This document shows, piece after piece, positions 21,671 to 32,453 of a stretch of 47,104 nt of DNA (position 1 is its first letter; every line of letters starts with the position of its first letter). This DNA is from Ramazzottius varieornatus (Eukaryota; Tardigrada; Eutardigrada; Parachela; Ramazzottiidae). A program made the translations under genes and the position numbers. Under the pieces are notes generated by a model. That model was not told where the DNA came from. It ran no database searches and was given only the letters and a program-made list of their open reading frames with translations. The stretch covers positions 84,145-131,248 of the forward strand of contig BDGG01000011.1 of NCBI GenBank assembly GCA_001949185.1, written 5' to 3'.

Positions 21671-21995
21671 GACCGGTAATATAGCTATACGGATACGCAA
21701 CTCATACTACCGGCTGCAAGGCTTTGCAGCCGGGAATAGCGTTTGTGACGTCGCTCACAAGAGCAGCGTTGGCCGTAGCGCTCACCATCGCCGAAGCGAA
21801 ACCTATGTGTTGTGTGGCTGTGCGGTACATAATTAGAGGTATGGCTTGCGCAATCCACACACTTGCATATTTTAATGCTCATGACGGTGCACCGCGCATG
21901 CCCTACTTATAGTGCGCGTTCTAAGCTCCGCCCCCATTTCAGAAAGTACTCCAACGTACTCGCGGACTGCGTATCCGTATAGCTATGACCGGGAA
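21671..21995. mobile_element. Third inverted-repeat element inside the fold-back
   Basis: Ends of about 25 bp read TAGCTATACGGATACGC at 21681 and GCGTATCCGTATAGCTA at 21968. The interior contains a perfect hairpin, GGCTGCAAGGCTTTGCAGCC (21713-21732). No coding content is supported. Confidence 0.7.
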
Positions 21996-23379
21996 GCCTT
22001 CACTTCCGCCTCGGTTTCTTACACAGACTGTGAGCCATCTCTAGTTGCATGGACGGCACCCATCGATGCGTCCAGACGATCCCGAACTGCCCACAGGAAA
22101 CTATACCCTTCCGTGTTCCCACAGCTATTAAAACCGTCGCTGAACCTCCTGGAATCCCTGAGGTTTCAGCTATGGTCCAGACATGAACCCACAAGTAACC
22201 CAAATAGCGACATGAAAATGACATTACTGGCTTACCGCTGGGAAATATCTGACTATCGGACATGAGAAAGTTCTGAATTTTTCAAGGTTTTCACTGGGAC
22301 CAAAACCCTCGTAAAACCCAAAATGATGATTTTTATTGCTTACGATTCCACTGCTCTTGACATTACCAAACAGCGAACGGAAGAAGAAAAGGAAGGTCGA
22401 AGGGAACCGAAGATCAACTAGAAGACAACCTGAATACCACAAACCATAACTGAAAGGTCTGGAAAGCCGTGAAACATAACGCGAAATCGCAGGGAAGAAA
22501 ACAGTGTGCAGCACAGTAAGTTAAGACAAACTTGATGTGAACATCTAGAGTACTTTCATGAAGATGCTCCTCTGCGACTTCCATGAGAACGCAGTCGATC
22601 CGCTGGTAGCAGAAGCATTGCCCAGACGATGTCTGAAAGAACAAGAGGTTGCCCTAGAAATCGACAAGTCCATACTTCATTAACGAAATTTCTGGATTTA
22701 TCATTCGCACGTGTCACTCACTCGATTGGTTGATGATTCTCGAGCGATATTGCAAGCGAGTAACCGTTCTTAGCCTCTGCCAGCCACCTGAAACACAGCA
22801 GATACATCGCAGAAACGACGCCGTAGGCATCTGGGGTTTATGTGCTCACTCTTGAAGTGCCCAAGAGTGTTGAGAAGCAGACTATACCTTCGAAATCGGC
22901 TACGGCATTACACAGCTGACTCCAGCCTCCAAAGAAGAGCGTAGACGATGCAGAGTCAATTCCGCCGATCAGATCGTTCTCCGATCGTTTCCAGTCTTCA
23001 GCACTCGTTTCTCAAAAAGTTCGATATTCATGACGAACAAGTAAAAAGACGTTTGCCATGCGAGTTAGGATGGAGGAAAACAAATATCAGACCCCAACTG
23101 AAATTCCGAAAACGAAATTTTACGAAAGTCAGCAAGCGATCGGAAGCGAGCAAATCACCAATCAAAAACCAATTCAAACTAGGCTCCACCTCCTTATCGG
23201 GAGAAATCACAGAACCGTCAGGATCATTTTATGGTTTGTGCTGGTGCGACATCAGCACATCGGGTTCACCTCGCAAAACCCTCAGCTTCACTGGGAAGCC
23301 GACGGTGGGCCAAGGTTTAGCCACAGAAACATTTGTTTATTTTAATGTGAAAAAGGCTTGTGGCAACAGGGCCTATTTC

Positions 23380-23960
23380 TGCTTATCACGTTATGTTTAT
23401 TAATATGTGATAATGGTAGCGTACTCCGCACTGAATTAATTGGTCTTTCCGCCTTTAGCTATTAAGCATTCCACTGAAGAAGACACAGCTAGTTGCCGGG
23501 ATCGGCAAGAAAGGATAAAATTCGTACGAGAAAGACGGAATTCACTTCAGATACGACCTGGGTAGCCATGCAATTGCTTGCGTCAAACGTACAACGCGCG
23601 ATCTCGATCCCTACGGACTTCTCACGGAGGGAACTTTGAATCTTTTATTTTAAGGCAGCTGGTGACAACAGGAAGACGAGACATACGGTGAAACCCATCC
23701 GTAGGCTTCCACCGATCTTTCTGATGATACGACCTGTGAGCCATGGCAGATTGAATATTCAACTTTATGATGATGTAATTTGCACTGCTCCTACGAGCAT
23801 CCTCCGGTTCTGCACCTAAGTGAACTCGAGAATAAGTGTGTTTCACTCCGATCACGACGTGTCCGAAAGATATTGGTTACCTCAGTACCAAGATTTACAG
23901 TTTTCCTCAAAACTTCTACATGTACAGCTTGGTTCCACGACGTTACTATCTACATCAGTC
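23380..23960. other. Upstream flank of rGC2
   Basis: No coding sequence is recognised. The promoter of rGC2 should lie here but no core motif can be defended. Confidence 0.35.
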
Positions 23961-23963
23961 AAC

Positions 23964-26900
23964 ATGCGTCTTCGGCTTCTCATCTGGCTTTTAATTTTTC
24001 CTGCGATCAACGGACTCGAAGTGGTATTCGTAACTCTTCTACCTCACTACGCGCCGCTGATAACTTCGATGCGAGCTTTGGGGGCTGTGTTGAACTTAAC
24101 AGTTGAGCAAGCACAGCGAACGTATCAGTTTCGTTTTAACGTTACCATCAAAGATGTCTACAGTCCATTATATCGATCTTGTGCCGATGTCGAAGCGAAC
24201 CAAGCTTGGATGGCAGCCGAATACTATTACAGAGCCGCTTCCAGCCAGAAATGTTTGGCTCTTATTGGGTCAGGTGCGGTACTGTACACTTGTGCAGTTT
24301 GATATTAGATAAAACCAACGTTCTTGAAATACTAATGATTCGTTCCTTGAAGGATGCAACGACCCGTTGACAATGGCGAAACTTGGCCGAGGTAGGTGCA
24401 TATCATGCATTTTACACATCTCCAAATATGTTTAAAGTTTGTATAAACTTGCTCAAAGTTTTTAATTGTAATCATGATGTCGAGTTGTAAGTCTCTTTCT
24501 AGAGTGGAATCTTCCTTTCTTCCCGAGGTACAGTCATTTGTTTGAGTGCTGAACCGCAACCCCACCATTTACTTTGTGTGTCGCAGCGGCTACGGTATGC
24601 CCCTTGGAAGACGCCAGCAGTACCCGACCATCATCACTTTGGCAAGCACGAGCGTCCGATATGTGAAGATCCTATCCACAGTTTTCCAGCGCTTTCACTG
24701 GCAGCACGTAGTTTTCATCACCGACGCAGCAAATCCTATAACCTTTTATGCTGAAATTACACAGCTCCTACAAGACGCCAAAATCGCCAGTGCAATGAGA
24801 GAAGATGGCTACCGGCTTGAGCTTCTGTCAATCGCTGGCAACAACTCGCAAAGCATTGCAGATGCTCTAAGGGTTGGCCGTCAAAAGAACCGAGGTATAT
24901 GAACAACAGTCGTCCGTATCCTTAGGCAACTCAATTATGCAGTATCACTCGGTGTTCATTACAGTGTTTGTGCTGGGATGTCATGTTCTCCTAGCCCGTG
25001 ATATTCTGGTACGTTCACCTCTCTAACGGATAATCTGATGACGTCTCGGCGGGGTTATAATATTCGAAAGTGCTGGTGATGTCGCAGGAAATAGCTACCC
25101 AGGCCAATATGACAAACGGAGATTACGTAAGCGACTCGGTGATGCTAATGTTCGGCGTACGGTTATTTATAAAGGGAGGTGTGACTCGTTCAATCCAGAG
25201 CCTGCGTTACGTACGATCAAAGGCCCGGCCGACACGGCCCTGAGTGAAGTATCGAGGTTTTCCCCTAGGAGGGGTTGAGCACGCTGACTCAGGGCCGTGT
25301 CGGCCGGGGCTTTGATCGTACGTAACGCATGCTCTGGTTCAATCTGACCATGAAGTCATGAGCACGCTGTTCTGGATTGCAGGTTTTCATTAATTTCCAG
25401 CCGATCGACCTACTTCCCTATGGGAAGTACGGTCAGTTAAGCAACGCCACGGACCAGGTATGTAGAATGAAATACGACGGCTCGGCAGTGGAGTGGCCAC
25501 CGCGGGAAAACGACTGTCAAGTGGCCACAGGTAGACCTCAGCAGCCATTCCCTCAAATCTTTTCGCTTTTCATTCATCCGATAGATACGAGGGAACGGTT
25601 GTTGAGTTAGCCGGCCTGTGGCGGAGTTGTTGAGTTAGCCACCGGTTACTAGGAGTAGGCCCTCGAAAGGCCTACTGGTTATGACGTGTGGCTAACTCAA
25701 CAACCGAAATCTGGGGTGGCTAACTCGACGACCTTTCCCTCGCAATCATATTAACTTATTTATCAGACATAAGGAAGGCGAAACAAGGCTCGAAACGTTG
25801 AGGACGGATCTGCTGTAACGAACAGATTTGTTCGCTTACTTTGATAGCCAGATCTTGGCTATTTTCTACGAAAACTCTTCATCAGGAAGCAAGTTAAAAG
25901 TTGGACGGATGAGGAATCGAACCTCCAAATGCTGCTTACATGGCGAGCACTCGCACCACTGGGCCATCCAAGCTATTAACTGCTCCGTGATTAACTTAGT
26001 GCGCCTTTGCGCACTAAGTTAATCAATCCTTACACTGTGGGAGAAGGCAGAGTGTTCTCAATGTTAAAAAGCCTGTTTTGACCAAATCAGCTGATTTTTA
26101 TCAGTCAATCAACCATCCCATACGGTGCTTGGACCTTCGTAGTGTGGCCACTCCGACGGCTAAATTCTGCGGTGGCCACTCCACTGCCGAGCCCTCTCGT
26201 ACTGTGAATATTCGCTGCATCGCGCAGTACGCATACGTACGTGACAATACATCCCTTGAGGATGTTGCGCAATCCGAGAAACCGGACCGGGGATGTAGTT
26301 CACTTGCACGATGACCTACTGCGCGGATGCAGCGAATATTTAAAGTACTGCAAGATTTGTGGGGACAGTCAAGCTCCACTAAGTCCACATTTCTGAGAAT
26401 ACTTGTAGCTTATGAATGGGTATCGGTCTCTGCTTCTGTTCACGGTACCACTTGGCTCCGCCACGACGGACGAGGATCTGAACCGTGAGATAGTAACATT
26501 GTCGAAAGAGATGTACAATTACACTTTCGAGCCAGGATCACAGGTAGCTGACCTTTAAATCCTTTTGAACAAAGGCGCGCTCCATCTGTGCGGGATCACG
26601 TGATTTGCAGCCCATGGACTATTTCGTGGTACAGCAAGCCCGAAACACAGTGGATCTCTTCGCGCAGCTGGTCAATGAAAGTCTCGAAGAAATACCGAAC
26701 AAACCAAGTCTCTGTGGTGGCGCTGCCATCGCGGCTGCATTATCTAATCGGAACTTTGACTTAAACGGCAGGAAGATCTTTCTTGACAGCGAGGCCAACA
26801 TGGATCTCCCATACACGTTATTCGCATATAACAGGTTCAGCTCACGGATGCAGGTTAGTCAGCGGTATCGACGGTACAAGGCTCGAAATGAGTGTTATGC

Positions 26901-27336
26901 ACCTACAGTAGTTCACGCCATCTTCAGTGATCTTGTTCTTTAAAACCATTAGGCAGTGGCCTCTTACAATCCAGCCCAACGCGTGATGTCGTGGAGCGAG
27001 GACTTTGCAGCAGACTGGCCAAGCAGTCACAGTAATCCACCTCCAGATGTTCCGATCTGCGGATTTTCTGGAGAAGAAGGACCATGCTTGTGGGAACGTA
27101 AGTTCCGAAAGTCAAGAGCTACTGGTGAGGCGGATGTAACCCCATGTTTGCCGTATACTAGGTCGCCAGAAACTGCACGACACCATCGAGAAAATCTGTG
27201 GGATCGCTGGAGGTCTCGCTGTTGTTGTGGTATTGGTGGCAGGGTAGGTGCAGGTTGAGTCAAAATGCTTTGACCGATTTTAAAATTTTGCAGAAAAACC
27301 AGTATCGACCCTTCTGCCTCTGAATTTCTTCTTTAA
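23964..27336 (+). CDS. Receptor-cyclase ectodomain plus membrane segment without cyclase (rGC2)
   Basis: Eleven exons join in phase into 513 residues: 23964-24273, 24353-24391, 24547-24894, 24926-25008, 25088-25126, 25383-25457, 26409-26543, 26611-26853, 26953-27097, 27162-27243, 27294-27336. Exon 1 has a signal peptide (LRLLIWLLIFPAING) and starts the ANF-receptor ligand-binding domain (LEVVFVTLLPHYAPL). Later parts include NPTIYFVCRSGYGMPLG, QHVVFITDAANPITFYAEI, EIATQANMTNGDY, WSEDFAADWPS and DVPICGFSGEEGPCLW, all matched by rGC1. The membrane helix is CGIAGGLAVVVVLVA. The next in-phase exon encodes KTSIDPSASEFLL and a stop, and no kinase-homology or cyclase exon follows. Exon lengths 39, 39 and 145 equal those of rGC1. 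The weak point is the 31-nt intron at 24895-24925. The shape resembles natriuretic-peptide clearance receptors. Confidence 0.72.
25188..25344. mobile_element. hAT-like MITE, almost perfect hairpin (rGC2 intron)
   Basis: Arms of 51 bp (25195-25245, 25287-25337) pair with very few mismatches around a 41-base loop. The tip reads CAGAGCCTGCGTTACGTACG. The direct repeat GTTCAATC flanks it at 25188-25195 and 25337-25344. An 8-bp duplication with a CAGAG tip fits hAT elements. It lies in the intron between exons 25088-25126 and 25383-25457. Confidence 0.8.
25588..25742. mobile_element. TA-flanked MITE, family A copy 2
   Basis: The element is 155 bp. It starts CGAGGGAACGGTTGTTGAGT and ends CGACCTTTCCCTCG. 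GAGTTAGCC occurs at positions 17 and 44, and the reverse pair occurs near the right end. The length is identical to copy 1 at 10824-10978. Confidence 0.87.
25905..25978 (-). tRNA. Degenerate tRNA-like sequence, possibly CAT anticodon
   Basis: Read on the minus strand it has an A-box-like TGGCCCAGTGGTGC and a B-box-like GGAGGTTCGATTCC at normal spacing. An anticodon arm TGCTC-GCCATGT-AAGCA gives CAT. The acceptor stem pairs poorly, base 33 is C instead of T, and the T stem has a mismatch. It is probably a tRNA pseudogene or tRNA-derived repeat. It lies inside the family C element. Confidence 0.35.
26202..26345. mobile_element. TA-flanked MITE, family B copy 1
   Basis: The 144-bp element starts CTGTGAATATTCGCTGCAT and ends with the reverse, ATGCAGCGAATATTTAAAG. 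TA occurs at 26200-26201 and 26346-26347. The left TA is also the right TA of the family C element, so the two abut. It is homologous over its full length, on the opposite strand, to 31672-31816. Confidence 0.85.
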
Positions 27337-27339
27337 ATA

Positions 27340-28615
27340 GCCTAACCATCTGAGATCGGCCTTAGAGAATTCGGTGATGCTTGTTCGCATCTGAAAAATC
27401 ATGCAAAAACAAACCTCGACAGGCCGGAAAGCACCCCTCGACTCAACTTGACGCTCAAGATCGTAACTCTACCTGAGCCAATCTTTCCATTCTACCGTTA
27501 ATTCGATAGACCATTTTCGTATGAGACCATTTCCGAATTTGAAATCTATACATGATTCTATGCATAGATTTTAAAAACATCGTCTTAGGTTTGACAAAAA
27601 ATGGACTTTAATGATCACTTTTCGGCTGAATTATTCAAAAATTTTACGGCTGCTGAGTTAGAGGATTGCGCTCTGCTTTCGTGTGATTTCCGACTGACAA
27701 GTTGTTGCCAATACTTGTAATTAAGGTAGTGTTTGATATCTTTAGTTCTCTCAAAAGCGGAAAACTGAAGAAAACCAGAACTTGTTTCGCTGCAGTCACC
27801 CAGTTGACTGCTCTAGAGGAAACCTCGGAGACATATCTTGAAACCGATTATTTCTGTCCAACGACTTAAACCTTCTTGGACAGATAAGCGTTGGCGAAAA
27901 GATTTTCGAAACCTTCGTTTGGCAGTAAACAAATTCCAATTATGACGAGTTCATAGTCCAAAAAGGTACCTTGATTTTCGGGTCGCTGAAACCTTTCTCT
28001 GCAGGTTTTCTGTGAAGCGTGCAAGCGCAATAAAACTTTTAAAGATCATTTACAAACGTCAGAGCTACTTTCTGGCGAAATTTGGAAGCCGACGGGTCAA
28101 CGCTCAGTTTTCTAACACAGTTCGAAGTCGGTCGAAGCATTGTAACTCAACCTGTAGATCGCGAATCTTTTAACTTCTTGCTAATTCAAGGAATGCTGGT
28201 CTCTGGCGATACAGGTTACTCTTACGAAGGGGACGGGACAAAGGAGATAGCTGGTTCATCTCACATGAACAACTGGGACAGCATTGTGGGCGGCGGATAA
28301 GCGCATAAGACACAAAATTTGTAGAAAGGGGTGTGAACTCCGGTAGAAGCCTACTAAATGCTGAGTTTTGTGAGCGCTTCACCCGATTGTCGGTTGTCAT
28401 TCTGAAATGATTCTATGGGTATGATCCAAAGGTTTACGTACGTAACCTTAACAGTATTATACAACAGATTCGGCGGCCATCCTTGATTCTTAATTACTAT
28501 CAATAAGTACTACAGAACATCGCTTACTCAAAACATGACGGACTGAATAACTCAATAATGCGGGAAGGTGTAACCCAGTTACACTCCTTTATCAAGCCGA
28601 GCGAAGCGAGGCGTA
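27340..28615. other. No gene recognised after rGC2
   Basis: I looked here for kinase-homology and cyclase exons matching rGC1 (RHENI, LWRPPE, SDIDGF) and saw none on the plus strand. A frame at 28082-28300 is open but unassigned. Confidence 0.5.
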
Positions 28616-28619
28616 TTTA

Positions 28620-28922
28620 AAGGGAGACTGGGGCAATGTTGAGTTTGACCACAATGAAATGAAGCTTTGTGGGGCTGTTGTCGCTAAACGCATGACCATT
28701 GGCTGGCGCACTATACTGGATCGCAACACAGCGCATGCACGTGCGTCATTCATTCCTTCAGGCACGCAAACCGAGTTTTGTACGTAGCTGGTTCGGAGTA
28801 TGCCGGTGCATGACCGAGTTAGTTTTCTGCTCTTGACAAAACCTACGAGCTTCTCATTCGCATCCGAGGCATCCAAGTACATCGCCCTTATTGCCATCGA
28901 AGGCCTGACGCCGCGTATGCAG
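28620..28922 (+). pseudogene. Fragment of a receptor-cyclase ectodomain (rGC4)
   Basis: The fragment corresponds to the exon at 26611-26853 of rGC2. It starts EFDHNEMKLCGAVVAKRM, aligning with SLCGGAAIAAAL, and ends SFSFASEASKYIALIAIEGL TPRMQ followed by GT, aligning with PYTLFAYNRFSSRMQ. Extra sequence and an in-frame stop (about 28784) lie between. No other exons were found beside it, so it is an isolated relic. Confidence 0.45.
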
Positions 28923-28929
28923 GTGCCCG

Positions 28930-31665
28930 CGAAGTTTCAAATGAAATTTTCAGTGGTTTTCAGATCTCGCTCTTCACATGCTTTCGGAGGAAAAACACCA
29001 TCAAATTTCCGAAGCCGGGTTCGAACGGTTGGTTGTTCCGAGAACGTGGAGCCGCGCGAAGCGTGGGTTATACTTCTTGGAACCACCATCCCGTTCATAC
29101 ATCCGTCTAAAGTTCATCCACGACGAGAAAGTTCAGAGCAGTAAAAAGTTGGAACAGGCGATTCCGAAACAGCGGAACGGATTTGTACGTACGTGTGCCA
29201 TTCACACTAATGCACTTTTTGAAAATTGTCTACGGTTGAATTCTCAATTTGCGACCTTTTCCGCCTGCTCAAAACTTTGTACTGCTCCATACCTTCTCGT
29301 TGTGCGGGTACTCTGGGAAGAGCGGCTGTACCTTCTCTCGGGTTACCGGTGCGCTGAGCTCGGCTTTCCAGTGGTGAACCACATGTTACCCTAGTCAGAC
29401 AACATGAAAAATAAGTACGCATTTTTAAAATTGTGACCACATCCGTGAACAGAAAAGCTCGTATTTCGAACTCGTCTCGAAAGGCATACTTAATTCGACC
29501 TCACTATACAGAAGGCAGTGCAATGATTGCGACTTTCGTCGGCGAAAAATTTCAAATTTCTAAAACGCAGTGTGCGGAAAAGTGGAGCTTTTTCTAGCAC
29601 GCACTGAAGTCCAAAGTTGTATCGTAGTTCGGTAACACGACCGTCCCATTAATCTGTCAGTCTGTACGTACTGCGTGCGAGCACGTGCGGCGACGTGCTG
29701 CGTTACCACGCGTTGCATCAGCATTTCAGTCTTTAACTTTCGCCAGAAGATTTCCGGCAGCTCCATGTTTGTTTTTGCGTTCACCCGACATTGCTCCATA
29801 TTCTGGGGACGTAATCAGCCCTCTGTTTACCCTGCAAAAGCTTCCGACGTGTGCACGATGGAATCTTGGCCATTCGATCAGCCGACAGGTCAGTTTGTGC
29901 AGGGCAGATGTGAAAACCGCAACCTGCGATAGTCATATTCTGCCGCTTGATTGTTGATTTTCAGATGTGGTCACCACGAATGGATGACTGTCGTTCAAGT
30001 CCCTGCTTCCTCTCGTCGCAACTTTCTGAAGGTAAGACTACATTTCTCCAAGGAACTGCAGGAACAAGCTGCGTTCAAGTATCTTTTAGGAGATAATGTG
30101 TTTTGAAAAGTGGCCGAAACGTGTTGTTTTTGGCTTTGTAGGCACTCACACTCGCGGCGCCGATTGCTCCCTTCGGGTTTAGCCTTCGGTATCTCGTGGA
30201 ACATTTGGCTTTCTGATCGTCTCGTGTTCAGTTAACGGATGCTCATCCATTCTCTTTAGATTGATCTTGTGACCGCCGTGGGCCCGTTCCTCCGTGATCG
30301 ACGTCAGCCTGTTTTTTGCGCGATACTTTATAATTTCATGCGATTGGTCTAGCGGATTCGGTCTTCCTGTTAGTAGTTTCCTTCTTTTGCTTTTCCGTCT
30401 CTCATTTCATCACCGTGAAATATAGTCTCAAGTGTTCCCTGTCAGAGCTGGCGATATTACGTTGGAAAAATACGATGGTAGTGGTAGCAAGAATATGTCC
30501 GGTAGAAGTCTCTGATTGAGGACACGAAAAAGCTTTCAGAAAAGTTCCGAATATTTGTAGTGCGATGGGCGCAGAATAACGCTGCGGCTATGTTTACCGA
30601 TGTACCTCGAATTTGTTAACGAAAGTTGAACTCCATGTTTCCAAAAAGGATACGAAATACTATTCCAAAAATTGGTTTTGTCCGACAAGGGATTAGCTAT
30701 GTACTGCAAGGAAAAGCACATGAAATGTGTCAGCCAGGCAGGTCGAAGCCCAGTAAATGCGAAGATGGTTCTATCAGGTGCGGAAGTATGAGTTGTTCCT
30801 TTTCGAAGGAATACATTTGGAAACTTTTGCGAGTGAGGGTTTTGATTTTTTTCTGCTGCTTAATGTGATGGGTTGTTGACCAACACTCCTTATATTTCCG
30901 CAGCAAGAACTAACTTAAGTCCGTGCGTTGCCTACAGGAAGAGAAAGCTGGGTTTACTGTCAAAGGGGGAATATTTTTTCCCTATTTTTCCGACTTCTTT
31001 CTTCAGCTACTGGCTTGACCGACTTCGAAGCTAATCATCAGTCTATAGAACTGAGTTGGTTCTTCATAACGACAGTCAGGAGTTATCTCATTGCGTCTTG
31101 TGATTTTTGAAGAATAAAACTTTCTATTTTTCCGGGTGTGAAAACGACCTGTGAAGTGCGGCACTTTAGTGAAGCAATTCGAGCTAAATCTTCTCAGCCT
31201 CACAGACTTTTTTTAAACGTCTAGTGAGATGTTGAGGACATGCACCAGAGAGTGCCGTGTTTTCGGACGAAGTTGATTCGCGATTGCACGCTCTCAACTC
31301 TCTCAACGCAAACATAGTATTTGGACTCGTATCCAAGTTTCCACCAGGATAACTTCTGTAGGCAATGTTTCGAAAGAAAATTTAATGGTGCTTTTGAAAG
31401 AGCAACCAAATTAGAGTATGTTTCGCAGGCATGATCATGTCTTGAAAAAGATCTGGGCGCTCCGAGAGATTGTTTTCCCCGAAGTGGTGGGTTTTCCGAA
31501 GTTGCTGTTCGAAAACAGGAGACAAGTCAGACTTCCGCACCTGATAGGTTTCCTCAGGCAGAGACTTCATCGTAGAGAATACGTACCTGCACGTCATCAT
31601 GTGACTTCGTCTATCGTTGGTTGATGACGGGCGCTTATGCGTCGCTTTTTCCTGCCCCACGCAAT
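28930..31665. other. Long stretch without recognised genes
   Basis: Only short frames occur. A diverged family E fragment lies at 29183-29266. Around 30345 TTGGTCTAGCGGATT resembles a tRNA A box but no B box follows. Nothing else can be supported. Confidence 0.4.
29183..29266. repeat. Family E fragment, copy 3 (diverged)
   Basis: On the minus strand the blocks GCAGGCGGAAAAGG, ATTCAACCGTAGA and CATTAGTGTGAAT occur in the same order as in 11011-11172. The terminal GGGACAG tips are absent. Confidence 0.5.
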
Positions 31666-31671
31666 GAAGTA

Positions 31672-31816
31672 CTATAAATATTCGCTGCGTCCGCGCATCG
31701 CGTCATCATACAAGTGAAGTACAGCCCCGGTCCGGTTCCACGGATCGCGCAACTTCCTACGGGAGTGCATCATCGTATACGTGTACGGACTGCGCGAATG
31801 GAGCGAATATTTACAG
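31672..31816. mobile_element. TA-flanked MITE, family B copy 2
   Basis: The 145-bp element starts CTATAAATATTCGCTGCG and ends GCGAATATTTACAG, with TA at 31670-31671 and 31817-31818. Its interior matches the reverse of 26202-26345, including CCGGACCGGGG. Its right TA is shared with the next element. Confidence 0.85.
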
Positions 31817-31818
31817 TA

Positions 31819-32453
31819 CAGTCCGGTCGCTCGAGAAGTGGACACCACTTTCAGATTTCAAAATTGCAGAATTACGGAAAACACAACAGTGTTTGCCATA
31901 AGAAGTTTTGATTGATATTTCGTTAGTTCATTCGCGCAAAAGAAGCAACCTGTTGCTTTCACTTCTTGTTCTCTGCTCAAAGTTCCGAACATTCTTTTGC
32001 TTGTCGCACCGCGTCTTTGTCAGACAAGCAGCGGAGATTCATGAAGACGTTTTCGGATTGAGGATTCCTTCGATAGACGGAGATGCAGTGGAGTATGTCT
32101 TGCGGATAACCATCGAACAACGAAAGGCACTTCTGGTGGAGCCTTGCAACCGACAAATCCCTGTACCTAGAAAACTGGACTCGCTTACCAGTTACCACGG
32201 AAATGGCTCCGTGGTAAGCGACTCCAGCTATGAAATGATGATCAAAGGCTGCCAGCACGACTATACGAAGCTGCTTTCGAAAATCTGTGCCTTTCACATG
32301 ATGGAAAATAAGTCGTTGATTTTCTCTCGTATTGATTGTTAGTGGCCTCTTGACGTCATCTCCTTCTAATTTTTGGCAAGCTGTACGGTAAATGTTTGAC
32401 TGGTGAAGAACAAAAATGGAAGAACGATGTTCACTTCTCGAACGACCGGACTG
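31819..32453. mobile_element. 635-bp TIR element abutting family B
   Basis: The 22-bp inverted ends differ at one base. The left starts CAGTCCGGTCGCTCGAG and the right ends CTCGAACGACCGGACTG. The left flank is TA and the right flank is CA. Overlapping frames of 144 and 159 codons occur on the two strands (31908-32342 plus, 31977-32456 minus), but neither resembles a transposase. Confidence 0.65.

Larger units (their letters stand above)
19495..23375. mobile_element. Giant fold-back element, arms about 1.25 kb
   Basis: The arms at 19495-20740 and 22080-23375 are inverted copies. Paired landmarks are: GCCACAAGCC at 19509 with GGCTTGTGGC at 23357; GGAGCCT with AGGCTCC (19687, 23180); TTCGTTTTCGGAATTTCAG at 19756 with CTGAAATTCCGAAAACGAA at 23098; GCGATATCGCTC with GAGCGATATTGC (20086, 22741); CCCAGCGGTAAAT with its reverse (20578, 22232); CCATAGCTGAAACCTC with GAGGTTTCAGCTATGG (20645, 22159). 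Divergence is roughly a quarter to a third. Open frames in the two arms are mirror images and not genes. The 1.34-kb centre holds a second palindrome and a third inverted-repeat element. No transposase was seen. Confidence 0.75.
25475..26199. mobile_element. TA-flanked element, family C, containing a nested family A copy
   Basis: The left end starts CGACGGCTCGGCAGTG, then GAGTGGCCAC at position 17 and AAGTGGCCAC at position 45. The right end is the reverse: GGTGGCCACTCCACTGCCGA, then GCCCTCTCG. TA flanks both sides (25473-25474, 26200-26201). It sits in the rGC2 intron after exon 25383-25457 and carries 25588-25742 and a tRNA-like segment inside. Confidence 0.75.

Noticed and set aside
20118-22644. 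Open frames 20118-20462 (plus) and 22414-22644 (minus) with similar proteins
   Set aside because: They are the two arms of the giant fold-back read outward. The similarity comes from the inverted DNA and not from a gene pair.
24895-24941. Alternative acceptor at 24941 giving a 47-nt intron in rGC2
   Set aside because: It shifts the phase and leads to a stop soon after, while the 31-nt option keeps VFITVFVLGCHVLLARDIL in frame.
30340-30375. A tRNA-like A box, TTGGTCTAGCGGATT
   Set aside because: No B box or cloverleaf follows at the right distance.
27340-31660. Missing cyclase exons of rGC2 further downstream
   Set aside because: No match on either strand to the kinase-homology or cyclase signatures seen in rGC1.
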